NCBI GenBank assembly: GCA_950022655.1
Contig: OX465581.1
Coordinates: 29,917,300 to 29,981,299 of the forward strand
DNA length: 64,000 nucleotides
Reading direction: 5' to 3'
Origin: Alentia gelatinosa
Taxonomy: Eukaryota > Annelida > Polychaeta > Phyllodocida > Polynoidae
This document shows positions 1 through 10,938 of this stretch, one piece after another (positions within the stretch are counted from its first letter, which is position 1; every line of letters starts with the position of its first letter). The notes below the pieces were generated by a model that saw nothing but the letters and a program-made list of their open reading frames with translations, did no database searches and had not been told where the DNA came from. Both the position numbers and the translations under genes were made by a program.

Positions 1-197
1 AGTGAGGATAGCTGCCCTGTAGACTGTTGGTCCCATTCCCACATACAGCCCACGCAGCCCCTCTGTCCGCCAGATGGCTCTGAAAGCTGCTAGGGTGCCC
101 GAATACCGTTTAGTGTCGCTGTTATTAGGTTTGGAACAAGCCTGCATTCTGACCTTTACAAGATCTGTTGGAGTGGCAATGGCGGCTCCTACTGCTC
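1..197 (-). CDS. Mitochondrial carrier (SLC25, UCP/ucpB-like), exon 4, runs off left edge
   Basis: This is the fourth coding exon of the minus-strand carrier gene (other exons 44370-44304, 6510-6348, 2579-2440). The acceptor is the AG at 199-198, preceded by a TA-rich stretch, and the first two bases complete a Gly codon split after exon 3. The exon encodes 65 further codons and is still open at position 1. It carries the second carrier signature, PTDLVKVRMQ, after a small-residue helix (GAVGAAIA), then a loop and the RTEGLRGLYVGMGPTVYRAAI stretch that ends each SLC25 repeat. SLC25 proteins are six-helix transporters of the inner mitochondrial membrane built from three such repeats; about two thirds of the usual 300 residues are covered here (exactly 189 codons). 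Member assignment is less sure: the loop sequences resemble the UCP-related proteins named ucpB in invertebrates, so the substrate is unknown. Confidence 0.93.
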
Positions 198-2439
198 CTA
201 TGGAGTGATATAAGTTACAATGTATATATGTGTATATCGTGTATCAACATTTTTTCGTTTTCTTAGGGAGCGTTCAATAATAATGGCCTTGGGGGAACAC
301 ATAATAGGGGGGAACACATTATGGGAGGGGGAGGCCACATTTTTTTTGGTATTCCAAGGGGGGCCAACCGTTTTTTTTCAGGTATTTCTAAATTCTTTTC
401 ACTATTTCTGTTTGGGGTCAACATTTTTAGCTAAACAATGAGGTGGACAACCAAATTTGTGTTCAATTACAACAATTGATATTTGCAATTAAATGCATTT
501 ATATCATATCACAAGAAATCAGCTTAGTTGTACTACTACAGTAATTACTAATGCACATGGTAACTATAGTTGTATCACTCCCTGGTGTTCAGTAACTATT
601 GTTACAGCCCTGTTTCTCTACTGGGAGATGGGTGTGCACCCTCTCTCGGTCTGACAGACTAATGTGGAGGGAGACAACAATGGACAAATACTAGTACATT
701 TGTCCCGGAATATGAGCAAAGAGAATTCTTCATTGAGAATTATACATTATGTACTTGAAGGGGTTCTGTGTTAAAAAAAAAAAAGACTTTGTCTTCCTTC
801 TGTATTGCCACCCCATGGGCTGGTCCAATTATACCAAGGATCCCACACACCATGCCAGACTTATTCAAATTGCCAGAAGGTCTGTATTTGCATGTCAATG
901 ATACAGCTATCAGAAAAAGTGAATGTCCTGCAAGTCCTTCAGGGGAGCCTCATGACTACCAAACAATGGCACAAATCAAGAAAGCAGTTGCTGATGGATA
1001 TTTGAAGTGTCAGTAATTGACCTCAGTGAGAATTAGGTCCTATGTAGTCAAGTTTTATGATTGATTATATGGGTACAGGAGAGATGGGGGCTTCTAGCAT
1101 GTCGGCTAGCTACCAACTATGGTCTCGATTTGGCAGGGGTTGCATCCCAGATTCCAGGTTAGAATATTAGAGGAATCTCACAACTATGGAGAATAGGAGC
1201 ATCAACTCAAACTGTCATCATAGCATTGTATAGTAGTGCAGCCAACTTCAACCAGTTGGCATTGTGCTTCATGCTATCACACTTCAAGCATTCGCCTGTG
1301 CCTGAATGTAGAACCTCATATCAACACTAAGTATAGGGTTGGAGAGTCATATATTACATCACACAATAGCCTTGCTCTGAACTTGGATGTGGGGAATTCC
1401 AAATGTGGCAGTAGGAAAGGCTTCATGCTGGACTTAAAAACATTTTGGCAAAACTCACATGATGCTATGACCAGTGTGTACCCAAATTAGATTTGTAATG
1501 GATCCAACAGCTGAAATAAGGCAAATATCTTAATATTATTCAGGTATATAGTATTGAGAAAACTGTAAACCTGTGTTTATGTAATCTTCTGATTCCTCAC
1601 CTGTATTCCCTGATGTTTAAAACCTGGTCTAAAGACCTCATTTTAAACATCTGTGGAACACATGTTCACAGACATTGGAAGATTAATCAACAGGAATAGT
1701 TTTGTCATAATCTGCCTACGTTAGCTAGAGCTCTGCAAGGCAATGAGACAAAGGTCTCATATGGTAGCAACATCATATAGAAATGCTATTTAAAGGATAT
1801 GAGGAATATGAGTGGGAAAAGGTACATAGTGAAGGCAAGCTTGACAAACTATTCATACCAGTATAGATCTAGGAAAGGGAAGGGTCTACCTATAAATCAT
1901 AAAAGAAATATCTTCAGAAGATGATCATTCCTCATCAGATGAAGAGAGTGTGTTTATACCACAAATAATACATCTAACAACAAAATCTGGGCAGTTTTCT
2001 GAAAGAGGTAATTTCAGTTATTATTACACTTATTATTCATCATCAGAAGTGTGACCACTACCATGTACTGTTTTCTTAAATTTTTCAGCAATTTTTATCA
2101 AGGGAATAATGTTTGTACAATCATCGAATTTGGTGATACAGCCATTCTTCCATTTGGACCCTAGCGCCCTATTCCTCATTCTAATGGGGGGTGTTAAGTC
2201 AATTGTGTGGTGAGTACCATTTTGTGTAAGTCTTTGGTATAACCCAACTAGGGATCGAACCCATGACCTCCCATACTTGAGACAAACACCCCTACCACTT
2301 AGCTCTGGGCCACATTCAAAGAGCGCTCCCTTCCCTTTCCTAGATCTATGCTACCTAACGTTGACAATGTTCTTGTGGTATAAACCTTCAAATGACCATG
2401 TCTTTATGACAGGGACTCCTTATTCTAGATGCTACTTAC
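198..2439. other. Carrier intron 3 (2.2 kb)
   Basis: Intron between carrier exons 3 and 4, with GT at the 2439 end and AG at 199-198 on the minus strand. It holds a tRNA-headed dispersed repeat (1640-2310). A G-rich stretch near 268-350 begins like a sequence at 42510 ('gggagcgttca'), so it is probably another dispersed repeat. An 82-codon plus-strand frame at 768-1016 and another at 1236-1490 match nothing I recognise and are not called as genes. Confidence 0.75.
1640..2310 (-). repeat. tRNA-headed dispersed repeat (SINE-like), copy A
   Basis: Read on the minus strand, the right end looks like a tRNA-derived promoter: an A-box-like agctaagtgg (2303-2294) and a B-box-like gggttcgatccc (2262-2251). 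The remainder, down to about 1640, matches copy B at 42755-43620 on the plus strand in the same order, including an 'aatggctgtat' block, a 'catctgatgaggaat' block and an 'agacctttgtctcattgc' block. Two diverged copies in opposite orientation within one gene indicate a dispersed repeat family. At about 670-870 bp it is long for a simple SINE. Confidence 0.7.
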
Positions 2440-2579
2440 CTGAAATTCCGCCAGCACAGACTTTCTTCCAGAGAGGTGTATGCGCAGGGTCAGTGGCACC
2501 AAACAGCTGTTTTAGCGGTTCGTAAGACCCCAGTCGAATGGTGCTATAGCTGCCTTCCCGCATCAGGGACGCCGGAAGT
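2440..2579 (-). CDS. Mitochondrial carrier, exon 3 (140 bp)
   Basis: This short exon was found by translating between the flanking carrier exons. The acceptor is 'ttgttcag' (AG at 2581-2580) and the donor is 'cag|gtaag' (GT at 2439-2438). It encodes the end of the first carrier repeat and the start of the second: after the split Gly come LPASLMREGSYSTIRLGSYE and then PLKQLFGA, ending LWKKVCAGGIS. The R-E-x-x-Y-x-x-x-R-x-G-x-Y pattern is the even-numbered helix motif of UCP-type carriers. Phases agree on both sides: the incoming two-base remainder is completed by the first base, and the exon ends with one base that exon 4 completes. Confidence 0.95.
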
Positions 2580-2604
2580 CTGAACAACAAGTAGAAAAAC
2601 TAGG

Positions 2605-3034
2605 CTAAAGTAATTTACTTGTCTGTAATCTGCTTGTAGCAAATACCTTGAATTTAGAAATAGGGAATTTCATGTATCTATAGCCAATGAAAGGTCTACT
2701 GATAACAACTAGGAAAGCTGTGACCTTTCCTGTCCCTGAAAATGCACTAACTATATCACAGCCTATAAAGGCATGCATGCCTACAATGGCATCAAATATT
2801 CCAGGTTCTAGTGAGTCGTGGATTTTGTTGATGTCAATATACTTGGTCCTGTTTTTCTTTGCACGCTTCTGGAAAAATATTGCATGGGATATTGCTGATG
2901 GCTGCCAAAGCAATGATCACTATGTCTGTATCATTTGCACTGATAATAACATTGTTATAAATACCCTGTTCGTGTAGTATGTAATGTGTGCAATAGAATA
3001 CGAGAGTCAGCCTCCTTTTGAGGACACTGCACAT
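2605..3034 (-). pseudogene. Decayed fragment of a dispersed invertebrate ORF family (DTD...GCD motif)
   Basis: Two minus-strand frames overlap. The upstream one (3034-2834) reads ...NVIISANDTDIVIIALAA and the downstream one (2913-2605) continues with YIDINKIHDSLEP, then GMHAFIGCDIVSAFSGTGKV. The order, a buried 'DTD' strand followed by a 'HAFTGCDT.SAF.GKGK' block, is one I associate with a repetitive, uncharacterised ORF found in many copies in corals, lancelets and molluscs. The frame change near 2880-2900 and the lack of flanking coding sequence mark it as a broken copy. It lies in carrier intron 2, 25 bp from exon 3. Confidence 0.6.
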
Positions 3035-3164
3035 CTAAAATGACTTCTGAATGGGACGTCTGAATGGGAAGATGTAGTTTATAGAGGTAAAGTACGTGTC
3101 AAAGACTACATGAACACATTGACTATAAGCTAGAGACCATGACAAGTGCCCTAGAGTGTGGAAC

Positions 3165-3282
3165 AATCCATCTACCTGCCTACGCATCTACCTGCTTGTA
3201 AACCCATCTACCTGCCTACCCATCTACCTGCCTACACATCTACTAACCTACCCATCTACCTGTCTTCCCATGTACCTGCTTA
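3165..3282 (+). repeat. Minisatellite of 'ccatctacctgccta' units
   Basis: About eight imperfect 12-16 bp units built on catctacctgcctac. The array resumes at 3561 ('ttacccatctccctgcctatg'), so a MITE at 3283-3560 has split it. Confidence 0.85.
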
Positions 3283-3560
3283 TGCCCCAGTCACACTGGC
3301 GTAAAATTTGGTGTTTCTTCTATGTATTTGAATTGTTGGGGACCACATATTAGCTACAGATTTGGAACATATTTGGTTGCTTTGCTTTAATGTTTTAGTA
3401 CGCTTCTCAACGTTCATCAACGCTTATTTACGCTTCTATACACATTGTGGCATTTTTCGGCGCATTCTGACTTTCCTTTACATACCTCCGCGTTTTGCGG
3501 CGTATTTTTAGATTGCGTACATAGGTAAACAACATTTTTTACGCCAGTGTGACTGGGGCA
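3283..3560. mobile_element. 278-bp MITE with perfect 24-bp terminal inverted repeats (Harbinger-like)
   Basis: The left end (3283-3306, beginning tgccccagtcac) is the exact reverse complement of the right end (3537-3560, ending gtgactggggca). TTA lies on both sides (3280-3282 and 3561-3563), and the flanking minisatellite is continuous across the element. A 3-bp TTA target duplication is typical of PIF/Harbinger elements. No coding capacity. Internal sequence repeats a 'tacgcttct' motif. Confidence 0.88.
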
Positions 3561-3563
3561 TTA

Positions 3564-6347
3564 CCCATCTCCCTGCCTATGTAGGTATGATGTCAGACTG
3601 GCCCCAGTCCCTGTATCCCTTCACCTACCCTACCCCTCTCCACCTACTCCCTCCCCTCTCCCTGGGATAGTCTTTCTCATTTGATGTATGCATTTCACCG
3701 AAGGGGAGACAGAGGCGATTGTGAATCTGATAACTGTTTTCTGATATCTTACATAGAAGAGAAGTTATTTAATTTTGAATTATATCTACATCGCCCTAAC
3801 ACACAGTCCAAAGGCCGTCCACAGACGGGATTTATTGCTCTGATAACATAGCATGCAGGGAACTGCAGGAGGAAGAGAGGGGGGCGGATAAGAAGAAGTG
3901 TAGGGTTACAGGCAGTGGCTGGGGTTGCAATCTATAGGAGACTTTTTCTTAATGGGCAAGTCTTCGATTCCTGGGCCAGTCACACTGCGACATACTTCAT
4001 CTTAATTTGGTTTAATCATAAATGTTCATAATTAAAGACTTGAGCAACTCTAGTATGATGTATGTTGACCGACGGCCGCCACCGACTGCCACTGTATAGA
4101 AGGGGATGTCGGGTGGTCAGTTCAGAAGTGCCCTTTATGCTACCATTGCCCCAACCTAGTGAAACTGCTGTCAATCTGTTGTAAGACTTGTAAAACTGAT
4201 TTAAACTGTTGTTAATTATTAGCTCACGTACATATTGTTTTTCCTACTTATGTACATGTATATGTTTATTGTTTTTTCCTACATGTTGGATCTGTGCTGT
4301 TCCGCAACGATGGATGTTCATTTGCTACTCGTTAAACTCTGTTGCCACCCTCCCTATCGCTCTAGTTCTCCATTACTGCAACCAACCACAACTGGTTTCT
4401 CGAATTACACAGAGAAGGGAGTTTCCCTTCTGATACACCAGTACCCGATTCCTAAATTCAGTCTCGAGAATAGAGCTTCCTGGAAGAAACTCTCCTACAG
4501 ACAGCAATATGCAAAGCAGAGTAATTATACATGGATTTTGATACCGCGTAGGTCAATGCTATTCACCTTCGTTACAATGAGAACGTCCAGTTTGGAATAG
4601 CTAAGATTACAACTTTTCTATAAAGATTTAGGAGGTCATGGGGGTCATACAAGTAATTGGTTTTTAATCGTTCTCACTTTCACCAACGGTTGTGTGGTCA
4701 TAAATGTAAAAGAAAATGGGGAAAGATAGAATTACTATGGTCACGGATAGTGTATTGGTGCAAACTACCAATATGATTGTAATTCAGGCAGCCTAGTCCA
4801 TATGGCAGCAACGATAGCAATCTGTTTTCAAACATATGAACTCGATACGAATACTGAGAGTATATCAAGTAAATGTATTCTAAAAAGGTGTATGACTTAC
4901 AGATGTGAACACAAAGAAAGGTAAACTAAAATGTCAACTGCCAAGACAAGAGGATAGTCAATATATGGAAGATTTATTAACATTGTTGCATTTATAACTA
5001 TTTTGTGTGCGTAATCAGGGTAGTTATACAAAATACACTATGAAATCAACGACACCACTTCATTATCAACCCATTGAAATATATATCAAGCTGATCGAAT
5101 TCCGATATATATATACTATACGTTAGGTGAAAGTTATGCATGCATAAAGAACATACAATGTGTATCATTGTATGCAGACTAATCACTTAAGGGCCATCCA
5201 TAAAGTATGTACGCACTGAGGGGGTGGGAGTGAGGTAAAATCTTTGGGAATCCTGCGTATGCTCCTTCATTATTCTTTTGCGTACATGATTCAGAGCTAG
5301 GTCCGGGGCAGGGGTCTCGGAAGTTTCAGGAATTTTGCGTACATACTTCATGGATGACCCCTTGGAGGTTAATCGTATCTAATTTGGATATTACACTGCT
5401 CAACAAAGCGAATCGAAACTTGACATATCTCGTTTGACCGTCACTTTCACTTACTTTTTCTTATTTCTTCTCTGGAGATGTTGGGTAGAATATAAATTAT
5501 CATATGCCTGTTAGCAAATGTCTCACACTTAATATCCACTTTAAGGCTGTCATTCGTTAGGAGTTTTGGCTATGAACTTTATTCGGCTACACTTCGCTAA
5601 ATCACTCCCTCAAACTCATGACGAACGGCAACCCAGACTAAAACTCATGCACACTATTACCCAATGCCCAATATAACTGTGCCCCATACAATAATATACT
5701 TTAAGTGTTCAGTTTGATATCTTTTTTGTAACATAACATCATTTTTCTTTCTGCACCCAGTGGGCACAATCTCAAATTAGATATGTTTCTGCAGTAGGAT
5801 TGTGCTATCTCAATGCAACCTGACCTCTACATATGTAGTGTATATTTGCGTAATTCCATTGCAGAAATCTGATGCCATTAGACTTTCCATATTTGATGCT
5901 TCCCATTTGCATTTTTTTTAATAGTTTCTAATTGCAAATCTATGACATCACTTATGATATGCTTTATCGATACCCCAATATTACAGATCACTGATAAACT
6001 AAATAAAAAATTATTGGGTCTAGAGAAAGTTTCGTGTTTTCAGACTGGTACAAACCTCAGCATAAGGCAGTAACCCCTTGACTAGACATATTATGGGATG
6101 TCTGCAATTATTGAAGGTTCATAGAGGCAACAGGTGTAGAAATTCCTGGGAATTTTAGGGACGTAATAGGAAAAGAGGGCTCGAAAACACTCATTCCCCA
6201 CATCATTTTATACTGCATCTACCATCACGACAAATGCAAACAGGCCGAATCCACTACATGTGGATAGAGAAAGACCAATGTATTTGTATATATTATGCAT
6301 ATATGCATTTGCATGGTAATTGCATGGGCAGAAATGTGCAGACGTAC
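3564..6347. other. Remainder of carrier intron 2
   Basis: Non-coding. It contains the end of the minisatellite (to about 3590), C/T-rich sequence (3600-3670) and an inverted-repeat element at 5189-5362. Open frames near 4209-4600 carry no recognisable domain and lack supporting splice sites. Confidence 0.7.
5189..5362. mobile_element. Inverted-repeat element (MITE-like), about 174 bp
   Basis: The left arm 'agggccatccataaagtatg' and the right arm, which reads 'aaggggtcatccatgaagta' on the minus strand and continues 'tgtacgc', pair over about 26 bp with a few mismatches. The centre is G-rich and non-coding. No clear target duplication was identified. Confidence 0.7.
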
Positions 6348-6510
6348 CCTTTGTAAATACCCCTGATACCCTCCTCTCGGACGATGGTGGCGCCTCCGTG
6401 CAGCATTCCTCGGTAGTAGCGTCCCCTCAGCGTCTCCATCATGTGACTCCGTGACGTCAGCTCCTGGTCCAGCTGCATCCGGATCTTTACAACGTCGATA
6501 GGATTCGTCA
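6348..6510 (-). CDS. Mitochondrial carrier, exon 2 (163 bp)
   Basis: The acceptor is 'ttcttccag' (AG at 6512-6511) and the donor is 'gg|gtacgt' (GT at 6347-6346). The exon encodes the first carrier signature, TNPIDVVKIRMQLDQELTS, a loop, and YYRGMLHGGATIVREEGIRG then IYKG, which is the matrix helix and [D/E]G motif of repeat one. The first two bases complete a Val codon begun in exon 1; the last two bases are completed by exon 3. The upstream intron, to 44303, is about 37.8 kb and filled with mobile elements. Confidence 0.95.
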
Positions 6511-8130
6511 CTGGAAGAAATAGAATATCCAGCAATATGAGCGCAAATTCACAGTAACAAATACATGAAATGCATGTTTGAAGATGACCTGGAAAAGGCA
6601 GAATAGTTTCATTCGTTGTGTGGATCATCTACAAAGTGATTCATAAGCTTGTTTCTATGGATGTCATTTGGGTTCAAGAAAAAAAAGAGGAAATATTTTT
6701 CCGGTGGAATTTACTGCCTCAGAGAGACTGAGAAACATGGGACAACATATCGTTATTAGCCATGGAATGAAGCTGTGGTGTGTGGGGAGGAATGGACCAC
6801 TGTTTATTGATCTGAATGAGGCCCAATTTATTCTCTCCCTCTTTTCTACACAAGAAAAAGGAATTCTATAAACTGAACATAAAAATAGGAAAACTCTGAA
6901 ATCTCTGCTGTATCTATAATCATTTTACTACTCATCACTATAGCAGAGTAGAAATTCCTGAGGCTACATTAGCATGGTTCAGAACCTAAAGAAAGAATCA
7001 CCTAGAAAGCTTGAGGTCACCTGGTGGTGTAATAGGCGACAGTGCATAAAACCTAATAAATTAGCTTTTATCTCATGTTTGTTTGTTTGGGTAGCTTAAC
7101 GTCAAGTTTGTTAAATTAGACATTTTTGTCGGATGCCTACAAACTTAGCCCACACGGCTGTCATGTAAAATCAGCCTTTGACTTCCCTTGTGGATTTGTA
7201 CACAAAAAAACATGTTAGGTAGATTCCTGATGGTGTCAGATTCACCGCCATCCCACTGGAACACATGCCTTACAAGGTCTAGAACTGATGGAGCTATTCA
7301 CAAATAATCTATCCATTTTTACAAATATGAGCGGTCGGTAAAAAAAAGTAGACCTGGCCCTACTACGCAGTCATTGGCTTACTAACTGACCAATCAGAAT
7401 CCAGTACTAACTGGCCAATGAATGCCTGGAGCCACGTTCTATTGCAGTGAACCTGCTGACCACCATCCTCCCATGCCACCATGTGGGTCATATAGAACTA
7501 ATGTTAATTCATGAAACATGTTATTTGAATTGTCCGTACACATATAATACGTTATCTACACGAAATATAAACATGAAATAGTCGAGGCAAGATCAATATT
7601 TTACAAGAGGTCATTTATTCGTATGTATTATGAGTTTACATGAAAAAAACTTACATATTTAATAGGTTTGTTTGCGCAATATCCATTTGTGAAAAACACA
7701 GACAATGCTGTTCTAGGAAGCGAGACCCATAAGATGTCCGAGAAAACCTTCTGATATTTAGGTTTTCGTTTTTGTTTTTGTTTGAGCAAAAGCAACACTA
7801 GGAAGGAGTCAAATAAAAAGGTGAGCGGTTTGGTCTGCTAACTAGAAGAGGGAACAAAGTAACCTAGTGTCCTACATACTAAAGTCACAGCATATACAGT
7901 GTCCCACTTCCTCCAAGTCCTAAAGCCGCTCCCAATATGACGAGCCATTCTCATCGCAATGGCTCAGTATGTAGGAGGGGTGGGGGTGGGGGGCTGTCAG
8001 CAACAGTTTCTCAGTTACACGGGACAATTGTTCGGGGCTATTGAAAGATTCGTTTTGATTTTTTTCTGTTGAGAGAAATGCTATTGTGAAAGTTTCGTCT
8101 TAGAATATTGGTGTACAGACCAACGGGGAA
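6511..8130. other. Left part of carrier intron 1, no gene seen
   Basis: AT-rich non-coding sequence. About 7125-7275 is similar in layout and wording ('gtcggatgcctacaaa', 'ggcccacat/gcccacac', 'gaacactgcctta') to 58680-58820, so both are diverged copies of one dispersed repeat. There is a G-rich patch at 7976-7995. Confidence 0.7.
7125..7275 (+). repeat. Dispersed repeat, copy 1 (partner at 58680-58820)
   Basis: Shared blocks in the same order in both copies include 'tttgtcrgatg', 'acaaa..tggcccaca', 'gtgg(g/a)tttgtaca', 'ctgatggtgt' and 'tggaacac...gccttA'. No ORF. Class unknown. Confidence 0.6.
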
Positions 8131-8870
8131 TTGATTAAACACTCTCAGACAGTGATGGAAACGGCCCATCGGTACCTAAAGGTACATTATAGATACATAT
8201 ATTCACTAGATAACATTAAAGGCTCTGAAAATACCAATCAGGAAATAATGGATAAAGAATTAAAGCTGACACTCCCACAATTGGGGCCCCTTTCATTATC
8301 TGATATTTATGAAACACTTCAACAAAATTTTCGTATCGAATCACTAGGAATACAAGCTTATACAAAGAACATGACATGGCCCTCATAGGAGGTTTTAATA
8401 TATATTATTTAGTTAGTCAACATGATGAGACAAAGATAATAAAATACATGGAAAATGAATTAGGATTGAAACAACAGATTCAAGAACCAACCAGAAATTA
8501 AAACACGATCGACTTTGTGATTACAAATATAAAACATATAAATAATAGTGGAACCTTTACAATGAGAGACCATAAGGAGATATTTATTAAAATTAAAAAG
8601 AAGTACATGTATTCGTAACTAAACAAAAATGTGACAGATCACACAAAAACTATGATAAAGAGAAACTTCAAACCAAACTAACCCAAGCTATCTGGGATGC
8701 ATTCCGCAACTCTAACTATCCAAACGAAGGATTGGAAGAAATGTTAAACATAATTACAAACCAACTAGACAATATGTGCCCTCTGAAAAATCTCTTGGTA
8801 AGCATATAAAGCGGAAAACAATGAACAAAACTGAATATCTTATTGCCAAGCAAGTAATGAGTGTAAGGCC
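8131..8870 (+). pseudogene. Decayed non-LTR retrotransposon fragment (endonuclease region)
   Basis: Stitched frames read LSLSDIYETLQQNF, then ALIGGFNIYYLVS, then NTIDFVITNI, then MRDHKEIFIKIKK, then IWDAFRNSNYPNEGLEEMLN and NQLDNMCPLKN. These correspond to the 'GDFN', 'T.ID.vitN', 'SDH' and 'W..f...i...ld..cP.K' landmarks of the endonuclease and linker of autonomous LINEs. The catalytic Asp of GDFN is missing, and there are several frameshifts and stops. It is unrelated to the intact LINE at 10705-19120. Confidence 0.6.
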
Positions 8871-9831
8871 CGGCCACACTGAAGAGATGCGATAAATGGC
8901 CGACCGGTGGTCTTTATGACACCAAGTGCGACGGATTCATCACACTCAATCACAAGGAAAACCGAGGGTATGCCCCACTCTTCAGAGTGTTACTTTCATT
9001 AAATTGAGCTTTATCCCAGTCAACAGACATAACCTCTAGTATGTTTATTTATAAATATTTAAAGCAAGTCAGAAATGGAGGTACATGTGACAGGTCATAG
9101 CATTCTAAAGGTGTCTACAGCTATAGCCACAGCCTGCAGTTTTCACAGCTTTCACATCTCCTGAAATCTGTCGACTAAACGCCCGGCCCCACTGGTGCGA
9201 TGCGATTGTCGCACACGTTTTATAGCCCCATAAACGCACCATGGGCGGGTTTTATTACCCCTATTGCGATAGATTCATCGCACTCAATCGCAGGGAAAAT
9301 TCAGGGTATGCCCCACTGATGCGATGTATTCGTCGCATCGCTTCTGGTACCGCCTATATAAATGTATAAGCCTAGCTATACAGTTTCATTATGATATTCA
9401 TTAGAATCAATTATGTTACTTTTCATCCCTAACGCTTTAAAAAGTATCAGAATTACACCTAGGCTAAAGGCACAGCTTGGCATTTTCACAGCTTTCACAC
9501 CTCCTGAGCCCTAACACCTGAGTGAAGCCTGACAGGTGTGATTGTCATTGACTATAGGATACCCCATGTACCAGTGGTAGATGTACCTCGGTTTACCTGT
9601 GGATAGTGGGACTAGATACAAATACAATAGGATATACCCCCTGCCTGTGCGACGGATTCGTCGCATATCATGAACATTTCGCATCGTACACAATCGCACA
9701 TGCGCGCATCCCCGGCCCCACAGGAGCGATTGTGTGCGATGCGACGGGCGACGCGGTTTTTATGACACTCGCACGCCGTTTATGACTTTTTATTGACTTG
9801 CAATCGCATCGCACCAGTGGGGCCGGGCCTT
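8865..9831. repeat. GC-rich palindromic repeat cluster (left part)
   Basis: Begins aaggcccggccacactg and ends with its near reverse complement cagtggggccgggcctt. Inside are further copies of 'cccggcccca', 'gtgcgatgcgat', 'cacaatcgcacacgcgcgca' and 'cgtttatgactttttat'. The same motifs return at 39006-40356. The structure suggests tandem or nested copies of a non-autonomous inverted-repeat element. A 60-bp stretch at about 9830-9890 resembles 9522-9580, so at least one unit is duplicated. Confidence 0.7.
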
Positions 9832-9902
9832 GAGTGGAGGCTGACACATGTGCTTTTGATTGACTACAGTATATCCCATTTACCAGGGTTAATGGTCGTC
9901 CT

Positions 9903-9923
9903 GACCCTTTTCCGCCGTGACCC
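9903..9923 (+). repeat. Left copy of a 21-bp inverted repeat bracketing the whole nest
   Basis: This 21-bp stretch (starting gacccttttcc) is the exact reverse complement of 38976-38996. Around both copies are 'gtcgtgaccc' repeats (9943-9985 on the left, 38873-38960 on the right). The simplest reading is that these are the ends of a DNA element of about 9886-39005 that hosts the DIRS element. A possible TAAT occurs at both outer edges (9889-9893 and 39005-39008). No transposase is visible. Confidence 0.6.
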
Positions 9924-10115
9924 GGTTTTTCGCGCAAAATTGTGGTCGTCGTGACCCGAGGTGCTAGTCGACGTGACCCTTTGATCGCTGGGAAGACGTT
10001 TTCGAACTAAACCATCGATTATAACGCAATAAAAAGGCTAGAATTGGAATCAGGACATATTAATTGCCAAAATAACAGCTTATTTACCTAAAACTAACCG
10101 TTATTTTGGACGTAA
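9924..10115. other. Left flank between outer element end and DIRS element
   Basis: Non-coding. It contains two further 'gtcgtgaccc/gacgtgaccc' motifs, then AT-rich sequence up to the DIRS 3' repeat. Confidence 0.6.
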
Positions 10116-10217
10116 TTAACTCAACACGAGAAATTGGCAGTTAAAAATTTATTACTTTAGATTAACATGGTAATCTGAAACTTAAGTTTGTTGATGAATT
10201 ACAAGTCAGAATACGCC
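10116..10217 (-). repeat. DIRS repeat B2
   Basis: 102 bp from ttaactcaacacgagaaat to aagtcagaatacgcc; nearly identical to B1 at 10391-10493 in direct orientation, differing by a few substitutions and one indel in the 'attacattaaaatt' part. Confidence 0.9.
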
Positions 10218-10258
10218 CTTAATAAATTTTAAGACATAGTTGAGGGGCGGGTGGTGGT

Positions 10259-10390
10259 AAAGAAACGTTTGATGTCTTTGAAGCCGGCGCCCGAGAAGGG
10301 CGAGCGATGACGTCATCGCGAGGAATGACTAAAAGTTCCGTCAGATGTCGTGACAGTCAATTACTCTCCAATTTTACAATTAGCGCCCAA
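10259..10390 (-). repeat. DIRS repeat A2
   Basis: 132 bp beginning aaagaaacgtttgatgtc on the plus strand. It matches A1 (38382-38513) with about five substitutions and no length change. It lies between B2 and B1, as expected for split direct repeats. Confidence 0.9.
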
Positions 10391-10493
10391 TTAACTCAAC
10401 ACGAGAAATTGGCAGTTAAAAATTTATTACATTAAAATTAACATGGTAATCTGAAACTTAAGTTTGTTGATGAATTACAAGTCAGAATACGCC
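10391..10493 (-). repeat. DIRS repeat B1
   Basis: 103-bp partner of B2, directly downstream (in element orientation) of the recombinase stop codon at 10521-10523. Confidence 0.9.
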
Positions 10494-10520
10494 AAAGGGC
10501 GAGAGGCCTGACTTGTAGAG

Positions 10521-10704
10521 TCAATATTTCGCCAGTTTGGCCGCGAGGGCTTGAGAGACCGAAGCAGGGCGGAGGTAGGCCCCGAGGCCTGTCTTCGATT
10601 TCCAGGTACCATGCACCATAATATCCTCGAGTGCGATACCGGGGGTGGAGGCTGCATCCTGGGCGGCTCCCCGTCTCAGACTATGGATAGAAAACCGCTC
10701 GGGG
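10521..10704 (-). pseudogene. DIRS tyrosine recombinase, C-terminal catalytic part
   Basis: The minus-strand frame entering at the LINE target site encodes PERFSIHSLRRGAAQDAA, then HGTWKSKT and GAYLRPA, ending at a TGA (10523-10521). These are the tyrosine-recombinase box II elements: HSLRRG with the second catalytic Arg, HGxW, and the nucleophile Tyr in AYLRP. It continues the coding sequence broken at 19131 by insertion of the LINE, with the 'ERF' codons falling in the duplicated target site. Confidence 0.88.
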
Positions 10705-10938
10705 AAAACATCAAATTTGCCAAGCTGACAACAAAAGTCTGCCTGATGAGGATGGTGACACCCATTTCTTAGGTTATGCAGGCTTAGTACGGACTCAGGT
10801 GTAATCCCCCCCAACTCCTGGGTTTTTTCGGACATCCATCTGCATAAAGTTACTTAATGATAGAGGAAGACTCCGTGGTGCGGGAAATCCAGTTTAGTCC
10901 GTCTACGAGAAGGGATCGCAAAGGAATCAGCGATCGGG
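10705..10938 (+). other. LINE 5' untranslated region
   Basis: 234 bp between the target duplication and the ORF1 ATG. It presumably carries the internal promoter, but no recognisable promoter motif was seen. A minus-strand frame across it and the flanking DIRS sequence is accidental. Confidence 0.7.

Noticed and set aside
768..1016. 82-codon plus-strand frame containing LFKLPEGLYLHVNDTAIRKS
   Set aside because: Looks somewhat protein-like but lies in a carrier intron, has no recognised domain, and no flanking coding sequence could be joined to it.
10521..10835. Single 104-codon minus-strand ORF starting in the LINE 5' UTR
   Set aside because: Only the part from 10704 downward is recombinase; the upstream codons are LINE sequence joined by chance at the insertion point.
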